Assembly (NCBI GenBank): GCA_013054445.1
Contig: JAAMPI010001398.1
Span: 1-14,961 of the forward strand
From: Cudoniella acicularis
Lineage: Eukaryota; Ascomycota; Leotiomycetes; Helotiales; Helotiaceae
Reading direction: 5' to 3'
DNA length: 14,961 nucleotides
Part shown: in pieces, positions 8,343 through 14,961 of the stretch
Numbering within the stretch: position 1 is the first letter of the stretch
How the letters are laid out: each line of letters opens with the position of its first letter
Made by a program: the position numbers and the translations under genes
Notes under the pieces: generated by a model
Seen by the model: the letters and a program-made list of their open reading frames with translations, nothing else
The model's database searches: none
What the model was told of the DNA's origin: nothing

Positions 8343-9366
8343 TCATTGGGGAGGAGGAGGGTACTGCGAAGAGAGCCAAGTCCAAAAATCCGTCGGCGTG
8401 ATGTTGACAAGTTGATTGAGGGTTGGCTGGGTGAAGTCGTACCGGTTCTGCTCAGTTGCTATGAGCTCTTGGACTCGCGCTACCTTCTGCACATCGTTGT
8501 AGTATGTCGCATGTTCGAGATGGGCCCTTAAATCCCCGGGTTCGATTATAGAAACTGAAAGCGATTCCACTAAATAGGTCAACATCTCAACGTCAATATT
8601 TAGCTTGATGCTTACAGCCTCTACAAACTGCTCCCCAGTGTATGATCTCCGTCACTGTTCTCCGATCTCCTCGTACTCGAAACTCTAGTCGCCATTGACC
8701 AAGCTCCACCTGTTCAAGAGCTGCGGTAATGAATCGAGCCAGATCGTAGACCGAGGTCATGGAAATGTAAATCGGTTCACCTGAGGCGTGAAACTCCACA
8801 ACTTCTGCTGTTCCACCCATGACGTCCATCAAGTAGGGCCTTTGACTCTCGATGCCAGTAGAAGAACCGATACCGAGACCAAACCTTTCGTAGAAGACGC
8901 CGCATGTGAAAATCGTGAACCGCATAGGATGACGATCATGATGGGACCAAAATCTAAGTCGATCGATGGCCGCCCTTTTCCCACGATCTAAGGGATCATT
9001 GTTAGGGCGATGGGTAGGTGATCCTTCAAACTCTGCTGGAATGAATCTTTGAACCCCCGAATGGGCTGCTGCGTCGATAAGGTTGATCTGCGGAACCCCA
9101 GAGACGGTCGAAATGACCACATCGATTCCCCTCAAAGTATATCGGAGGTCTGCATCATTTTCGTAGTCGACAACGGCAACTTGAAGCCCCTCACTCGCCA
9201 GTCGCGGTTGAGCCTGGACAGCATCAGAATTTTCCACTAGGGTGGCCTTCGGTAAACATACATATCTTGAAAGAATGAGAACAGTATGGACAGTCTCGTG
9301 GATGTTTTTGGCAATGATCTCAGCTAGCCCACCAGATCCTGCTATTGCGATTCTCATGTCCGTCAT
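8343..9366 (-). CDS. NmrA-like / isoflavone reductase-like NAD(P)-binding protein, three exons
   Basis: Exons are 9366-9262, 9213-8616 and 8569-8343, giving 309 aa (306 aa from the next ATG at 9357). Intron 1 (GTATGT..GTCCAG, 48 nt) is a multiple of three without stops, so the unspliced frame stays open. Removing it brings LSRY directly to AQPRLASEGLQVAVVDYEND, as the family expects. Intron 2 (GTAAGC..ATTTAG, 46 nt) restores the frame into the C-terminal part, so no frameshift need be assumed. The N-terminus has the nucleotide-binding loop MRIAIAGSGGLAE of a Rossmann fold. FIPAEFEG (92-99) and FTCGVFYERFG follow, and the C-terminus has RYDFTQPTLNQL and TDFWTWLSSQY. NmrA-like proteins are atypical short-chain dehydrogenases. 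Some sense redox state and others reduce small aromatic substrates; the substrate here is unknown. A TATA-like box lies about 50 bp upstream on the minus strand (near 9417). Confidence 0.82.
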
Positions 9367-10150
9367 GTTTGCGACTTAATTCACATTAGCCAAAGAGGCA
9401 AGACCGTGTTTTTCTTATATCAAAAACCGACTTTAAGTCTTTCCTACTCCGCCGTCGTCAGGCAGACAGCTCGTCCTTAAAGGGAAAAGGAACAGATACA
9501 CTTCGATTCCTCCAAGGCAATTACTCATGCGGTGAGTCAAAGTGGTTTGCTGTTATGTGAGTGGAGAAACGTCACCAAGAAGAATGGCATGTTACAGTTT
9601 ATTGCATGCTTGTAAAATATAGCAAGGTTGAAAAGCCATGCCCCTATAGCGATGGGATCTTATAGCATGCTCTCAAATCCAATGATGCTACCAGTAAGAG
9701 CTAAAGACCACTGGGATTGTTTTCGGGTGGCGAATCAGTTGTCCAAAACCCTAGACTGTATGGTTTTTGGGGTTGCACTAAGGCAAATACAAGAATCGCC
9801 GAGAAGAGTTTTGGCAGGGTGCTTACCTTGAGGCTTCTTAATGAAATAGGAGGAAGATTTTAGGACTGAGAATTTGTCGTAATCAGGATGAAGTCACGGT
9901 ACCTGCATATAATCCAAATTTCTCCCACTTTAGTGCAGTGTATTGTATAGAGGAGCCATTCAAAGTGATAAACGTCATGCGTGAGGCAGTCTGGTGCGCA
10001 AACCAAGATATGGATTTTCACCCCGCGAGTTCAGGTGACAAGACTACAACGTGGGTTGAAAGTGGATCCATCCGCCTTTCGGTGAGAACACTCAGCCGTA
10101 GGGCCGTAGAGCAAGCGAAATCGGTATTTCGCTGGTATCCACGGTTATTC
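9367..10150. other. Upstream flank of the NmrA-like gene, no gene recognised
   Basis: The left end is the promoter of the minus-strand NmrA-like gene, with TATAAG on the minus strand near 9417. Further right are only short frames. A + strand frame opens at 9938 and runs to 10315, but it has no family resemblance and a frame on the opposite strand overlaps it. GCATGC occurs near 9603 and 9665. Nothing else can be supported. Confidence 0.4.
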
Positions 10151-10890
10151 GATGCTTCAATCTCAGCATGTGGCATGGCAGCCTGCACTTCATTTCCAAG
10201 AATGCAGTCAGCGACGAACGAGGCTCGAGTATTCCGAGGAGCCGGAGACCATGGGACGAGGACTTTCCAGGCTGCTCGAGGGGCGCTTCACGAGACTCTC
10301 AGAATTGCAAAGTAACAGCAGCCATTTGCACGATCCGCGTAAGCCACTGCATGCAGGATGTGAAGCCTTAGAACACAGCGGCGGAAAAGTGCCGAAGCTG
10401 GGACGGTATGCAGTCATGATCTGGTCCCTTTGCTCGTCATAATCCAGTTGTGTATGCCCACCCAACGATCTAGCGCCAACACGGCGAAGAAGAGGCTCTA
10501 AGGAGCATGATAGGGCACTGAACCCTGAATCCCTGATGGAGAAGAGAAAGTGGGAATCCGTATTTTTCCAGAGCGAAACCCCGAACGCCGGAGCACCATA
10601 CAGGAAGCGCCCTTCCGCAGAGGCTGCAGGATTTCTTTCGCAGACACGGCCAAAAAGCCGTTTCCGGGTTCTATCCTTGGTTGGGGGCCATCCGATTGGG
10701 AGGTACATATGCAGTGAAAAGCTTCCTGAAAGACATTTCGAAACATTTCCATAGTCTGTTGGACTCTGGAGTCATACAGTCTGATAAAGCGAGCGAGTTC
10801 TGTAGCGATTGGCCGTGTTTTCGAGAACCAGGGTTGATTGGCAGGACTTGGTGTTGTGAGGGTCTTGAGGAAGATCCATAAGGCTGAACG
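10151..10890. other. Unresolved region with long overlapping frames on both strands
   Basis: This GC-richer stretch has open frames on both strands that cannot all be real. One is a 166-codon minus-strand frame (10708-10208). Another is a + strand frame from 10152 to 10754 with a single TAA at 10440-10442. A third is a minus-strand frame from about 10960 to 10498 that includes a helix-like segment (RFIRLYDSRVQQTMEMFRN). None shows a known domain or complete gene structure. The region may be the decayed 3' portion of the membrane-protein remnant to its right, or a separate relic. Confidence 0.3.
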
Positions 10891-11790
10891 CTAAAGCAAG
10901 CAATGCAGATGCAGTAATCATTTCCTGCGGGACCCGACAGCGGGAGCCTAGAGTCAGTCTTCCACAGGAGGAGAGAAGATGTCGATCTTCGGCCACCGCC
11001 GGCATAGCCAGAAGCCAGAAGCCTGCAGTTGTCTGTATCGATGAGGCTCTAGCGATGGTGGTGTTGAAGGAGTGGGAGGCATGGGTTGCAGCGCAGTGCC
11101 AGGAGCCAGGGAGACATTTGCTCCTGTAAGGTTAGCAGGTCATGTGATCGCTCGGGTAAGCTGCCCAATTAAAGGAGTGCATTCATCGCAACCAGAAGAA
11201 GAGCGCCCTACTCCTCGATATCCGGCATCGATCTTTTGACCTTCGTATCCTCAGCTTCAAAATGCGCCCAAGATCATCTTGACAACAGCTTCGCACTGGA
11301 GCCGCAGTTAAAACCGGTTGCCCACGAGACCACGGTTTCCTCGTACTAAGGCCAACAGAGTCAATTAACAAGCTTGCAGATTGCCCATCAGGATCGGAGA
11401 AGAAGACTTACCAAGATGGGTAATCCAGGACCGCCCAAGGCGAAGCAAAATTGCGACCATTTCGGGGTAGAAGAAGACAACAGCCAGGAGCCTTTGCAAG
11501 TAGGGCACACCGAGGAAAGTGAGAGATATTCCAGGGATAGCCTCAATCACAAGCTACCAGCAGGATTCGAATTGTCGCATTGCCTGCACAACGACCAACA
11601 CTCTGCAGAGAACAGCAAAGGTGATGACGACAGCGATGCTAGAAAAGAACCCAAGACTCCGTGGCGCATTATTGGGACCGTGAATCAGCAGGATCCCACC
11701 CACAGCCAAATTCCAACGGGATTATTCCTAAGGGCAGGTGGGCAAGAGCAGCCAAAGTCTCGTCATTCTCTTCTGCCAACCCGATCTGAT
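10891..11790 (-). pseudogene. Possible decayed PTH11-like (fungal rhodopsin-domain) membrane protein gene
   Basis: Reading the minus strand gives segments that resemble, in the right order, PTH11-type seven-helix receptors. First is an N-terminal DETLAALAHLPLGIIP (near 11760). Next is a hydrophobic helix SIAVVITFAVLCRVLVVVQ followed by a basic MRQFESCW turn (about 11650-11560), where the family usually has an aromatic-acidic DDW motif. A second hydrophobic stretch, FLGVPYLQRLLAVVFFYPEM, then a GTAAGT..CCTTAG intron-like sequence (11411-11346) follow. LFFWLR and a late VPQEMITASALLALAFSL complete the set. The segments sit in different frames with an in-frame TAG after ESCW and no usable start. 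The helices in 11400-11700 lie codon-for-codon opposite a hydrophilic + strand frame, and that arrangement alone can create hydrophobic mirror sequence, so the call is tentative. Confidence 0.3.
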
Positions 11791-13681
11791 CGCCCTTTCC
11801 CCTTTACCAGTTCATTCAACCCTTCTGAAGACAAAAAGCTTGACCCAAGACTTTTGCAAAAGATTTTCAGTCCAAAGAGAACGCATGTTGCTCGCAAAGA
11901 GAGTCGCCACGCAACTGTTCAACATTTGAGGCGGCGCCCTTAGTTGGAAGCTAGCTTGAACAATTGGTTCGGCCCTACGTCCAAAATCAACGGAATTGAA
12001 CCAAGTGGTCTTTCCTCAAGTCAAGGACATAGTATCTCTCGTATGGGTTGCAAGCCGACCGGTGACAAAACTTCAGCACCTTTTGAGTCTGTTCCTAACA
12101 ATGATATCGCGCGCAGAAGGCCCCGCCATTATCGATCTTTGTCAGCTCCTCCTTCCTACACCAGCTATGCAACACAATTAGGGGAATCCTGTTACCCCAA
12201 AACAAATATTGAAGACTTGATCTCAGAAATTGACAACGAAAGGAAGGATGTGGAAGTTGATGAGGACTCCTATGATGAATCGAAATAGCAAAATTACTCA
12301 CGGAATCCAAGAAAGCAAGCTCTGGAGAAACATGATGACCATGAGTTCAGTAATTGGTTATCGATTCCAACATCCAGAATGACCTCTTCTCCATCTCTTT
12401 CCACATCCTCTGATGACCGGGTCGAACTTGTCATCGATGGAAGACACTCCAAACGCTTGAACTCGACCCCTCCACCACCTGCCTTCTTGGCCCAAAAGAA
12501 GTAGTTGTCCAAGAACTCGGCTCCGGTGCGTCCTGCTCAACACACATTCTGAATGGCCAAAAACTTTTGTTTCATCACGTGAAGGAGACGCCCAAGTCTG
12601 AACCTGGATCCGAAATGATCAAACCAATGCCTAGAATGAACCCAACAGACAAGGGTTCAACAAATCCATTTGAAGGACTCATTCTACGGTCCGAGGTACT
12701 CCCGCCAGATAAAGAAGATTTTCGCTTTCCAATTTGGAATTTGGGAGAGCTGGCAGAACAGGATGCTTTGTATGGCAATTCTGTAACATCAACTTCTGAG
12801 TATGCTCCATTGTCTGAATTAATGGAACAACTCATCGACGGAACAATCCCTGTTGGATTTCACTCATCAGCTCCTTCTCTATCATGCGAAGATATTAACG
12901 CGATGCACTCACAGAACATTTGCACACCTCCGCCTCGTTTCATTATACCAACCAGAGAAGATGGAAAGAGTACCACAAAGCAGCCATCGACCCCTTACGC
13001 ACCGCATCTGGGTCCCCATGAACGACAAAACTCGATGACTGATGGCTTGTTCTCGACTTCCGACCCCATCTCTACCGCATCGCAAGGTAACATCCCAAAC
13101 CAGGACATTAACGAAACGTGTGTGCATTTCTATCAACCAACTACGTATCGATCATATTCGGATATTGATGGGATGGGATGCTTGGTTTGCCAAACCGCGC
13201 CTACTTAGTGCCCCTCTCGTTCTTCATCTCCGACCGATCCAGAACTTGCTCGTAAGTTTCGTAAAGATTCGAGTCGTTGGTGGAATATTGTCGTTGGTTC
13301 CAACTTTCTATAAACGACTTGAATAGACTTAGGACAGGTTAGCTTCCACATCTTTCGTTGTTGGTCGCTCTAACGTTTACTAGTAAAGAGTGGCGAGGCT
13401 TACGATTTGATAATTTGATGTCCGACTTTCATACCTTTGTTGGATTACGATTTCCTGAACTTCATGCACCAAACCTTTCTGCTTCCTTGTGTTTGGACAG
13501 GTAACTCAAGACCTAGAGCTTCTGGAAAATCGATGTTTCCTTCTGTCGATAGTTCCGCCTTTCAAATCAGACGAAAGGCAACCAACATAGCCCGCCGCCT
13601 AGCAGTCAACAAAGTGATGCATCTACAGTGGGTAGCTCACCACCAATTAACAATAGGATTCTTTCGAAAATAGATTCATAA
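11740..13681 (+). pseudogene. Disrupted gene for a hydrophilic Ser/Pro-rich protein, family not recognised
   Basis: A protein-like sequence can be followed along the + strand through three frames. The first frame is open from before 11740 to 12504 except for TAG at 11941-11943 and 12286-12288, and it includes RRRPRHYRSLSAPPSYTSYA. It then shifts near 12490-12504 to the frame ending with TAG at 13206-13208. That same frame continues with SPTDPELARKFRKDSSRWWN to the TAA at 13312-13314. A one-base shift then leads to NDLNRLRT. A plausible intron (GTTAGC at 13338 to TAAAG at 13388) leads to EWRGLRFDNLMSDFHTFVGL. A second intron-like sequence (GTAACT to GATAG, 13501-13550) precedes a last frame ending IDS and TAA at 13679-13681. 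The apparent stops and shifts are not explained by canonical introns. No start codon is assigned. A sequencing or assembly problem, rather than decay, is possible. Confidence 0.5.
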
Positions 13682-14527
13682 CCTTTAGAAAATGTCGATT
13701 TCACCAAAATTCACGAAAAGGAGAGAAGATGACAAGTGAGAGAAGTTCATTTATGTACGAGTACCAAAAAAGTGGGGGAGGCGACCACTTCACCAACAGG
13801 CTGCACACTTCACAATTACCCTGGTCTGGCACGTTCCGTTCCGCTCGTTAAACATGAGTCATTTTTGTGTTTGTTGCTTGATTTTCATTACTTTAAGGCA
13901 GGGCTGTGTACACTACCGCTATGTTGGCCTGCAATGATTCGGGAGGATGATGCAAGGATCCAGGTGGGGTGTGAGCGTGCGGAGGCCACTCATCATGCAG
14001 TGCCGGCCGACAACACAATCATCACCGTTGAAACATCGCCGAATGCAGGGCCGGAGAAAGATCATCACATGGGTTTGTTTTCGTATCCAGCGGGGCGGGA
14101 ATGCAGTTCTGATGGAGCACAGACTGCACTGCACGAATTGACGAATCACCTTCTGTAATAAACCGCGAAAACCAATCACAATCAAGCAAACAAATCTTTC
14201 GCGATATTCTTTTACGTGAACAAATTTAATTTTTGATGCTTGCTGATCAGAAAGCTACACTTGCTAAAGATCGACATGTGGTATAAAGCTCCTAAGCCCC
14301 CACCCCTATTCCCAACTCCAAAAACTTTCAAATATTAATAAGTTTCTTTCTCCTCGCTCAACGCCTTCCCTATGCAAATGAATCCATGCTTCATCGCCGA
14401 CTAACTAATACATGTAGAACAAAAAAATGATAATACAAGAATCAAAAAACAGAACATTTTCATCGACTCCTTTTTTCGGGGTTCTGTAAAGGAGAGAGCA
14501 GGGAATGAATGAACGAGGCAGGCAAAC
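13682..14527. other. Intergenic region, no gene recognised
   Basis: This lies between the disrupted + strand gene and the minus-strand gene at the right edge. A 140-codon + strand frame (13736-14158) lacks a convincing ATG context, and its second half is opposed by a frame on the other strand, so it is not called. The right part (14200-14480) is AT-rich with A-runs, as expected of a 3' flank. No RNA gene or repeat was seen. Confidence 0.45.
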
Positions 14528-14961
14528 TCAACCAACGCTCAAAAACAAATCATCCCCCCTTCTCGTTGGCGTAAGTCTAGGAACCCACCCCGGAGTCCCA
14601 GGCAACTCCACAGGCACCATACTCTCCACACTCTGCTGCACCATCTTGCCATTCTCGCCAGTCCACCCACCACTCACTCTTCTCCCTCCCATCCTTCCAC
14701 CAATTTCCCCAGAAGCCAGTACAGGTCTCCACGCAGGTGATTTCGCCGCCTCAACAGCACCCCCTTTCAGCACGCGCCATTTCTTCTGCTGGTACGCTGC
14801 TTCTTTAGCAGAAGTTTGCTGGGAGAGCGATAGCAGGGAGGCTTTTTGGTTGCCTCTTCTTTTTGCTAGTAGTGAGGAAGATGAGTTGGAAGAGGGGGAG
14901 GCGTTGTTGGCGGTTTTCAGGGAGTGAGAGGGGGATTGAGAGCGTTCGCGTTCTCGATATT
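14528..14961 (-). CDS. C-terminal part of an unrecognised protein (5' partial)
   Basis: The minus-strand frame is open from the window edge to the TGA at 14530-14528, about 144 codons. It begins with a low-complexity part rich in Ser, Arg and Asn (RERERSQSPSHSL, then a run of serines). This is followed by a short helix-like stretch with Lys, Gln and Ala (SAKEAAYQQKKWRVLKGG) and a Gly-rich segment. It ends in the compact, ordered-looking GTPGWVPRLTPTRRGDDLFL, four residues from the end. That ending looks conserved, but I cannot name the family. The ATG-less opening at the edge shows the gene continues outside the window. A + strand frame over the same bases (14505-14927) is its antisense shadow. 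Confidence 0.6.
   Translation of the reverse strand, partial: YRERERSQSPSHSLKTANNASPSSNSSSSLLAKRRGNQKASLLSLSQQTSAKEAAYQQKKWRVLKGGAVEAAKSPAWRPVLASGEIGGRMGGRRVSGGWTGENGKMVQQSVESMVPVELPGTPGWVPRLTPTRRGDDLFLSVG

Noticed and set aside
8525..8560. GGTTCGA-containing sequence resembling a tRNA T-loop
   Set aside because: It lies in the third exon of the NmrA-like gene and no cloverleaf can be built around it.
8570..8640. Apparent frameshift splitting the NmrA-like gene into two reading frames
   Set aside because: A 46-nt GTAAGC..ATTTAG intron (8615-8570) with a TTGAC branch-like site joins the two frames in phase, so the gene is intact.
11374..11740. N-terminal part of the 189-codon + strand reading frame as a gene of its own
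   Set aside because: It lies codon-for-codon opposite the possible minus-strand membrane protein remnant and has no recognisable content. Which strand was coding cannot be settled here, so only the part from 11740 on is included in the + strand call.
13042..13326. 94-codon + strand frame
   Set aside because: It overlaps the better-supported frame containing DPELARKFRKDSSRWWN and reads as its shadow.
13736..14158. 140-codon + strand frame in the intergenic region
   Set aside because: It has no ATG at its start, no known motif, and an opposing frame over its second half.
14505..14927. 140-codon + strand frame
   Set aside because: It is antisense to the minus-strand partial gene, whose composition and ordered C-terminus are more protein-like.

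Overview
The window looks like nuclear DNA of a filamentous ascomycete (Pezizomycotina; Leotiomycetes is only a guess). The evidence is short GT-AG introns of about 43-58 nt in every confident spliced gene, CTAAC/CTGAC-like branch sites, and products typical of these fungi. There is no bacterial, viral or organellar signature. All gene models were spliced by eye from the sequence.

Left part (1-5680): the 3' end of a sulfite-oxidase-type molybdenum cofactor enzyme enters on the + strand. It converges on a four-exon minus-strand gene for the kinetochore subunit Dsn1 (462 aa, three introns). Next comes a short region that may hold a two-exon small-protein gene on the + strand (2950-3172). It converges on a five-exon minus-strand gene for a secreted S41-family peptidase (731 aa, four coding introns plus a probable intron in the leader).

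Middle (5681-9366): about 2.7 kb without a recognised gene. It holds a promoter-like block (two CACGTG motifs 40 bp apart enclosing an inverted pair of AGGGG/CCCCT elements, with a TATA-like box on the minus-strand side) and a diverged tandem repeat of about 190 bp. It is followed by an intact three-exon NmrA-like NAD(P)-binding gene on the minus strand, whose apparent frame break is an ordinary 46-nt intron.

Right part (9367-14961): this appears to be a gene graveyard. From 9900 to 11800 long reading frames overlap on both strands. On the minus strand there are fragments resembling a PTH11-type multi-spanning membrane receptor, broken by stops and frame changes. From about 11740 to 13681 a hydrophilic Ser/Pro-rich + strand protein can be followed across all three frames, interrupted by TAG codons and frame changes but still showing two plausible introns. 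The right edge contains the 3' end of an unrecognised minus-strand gene with a striking conserved-looking C-terminus.

The genes do not form an obvious pathway. The intact ones are housekeeping or single-function genes. The most noteworthy items are the compact promoter block, the triple tandem splice acceptor in the peptidase gene, and the decayed gene pair.
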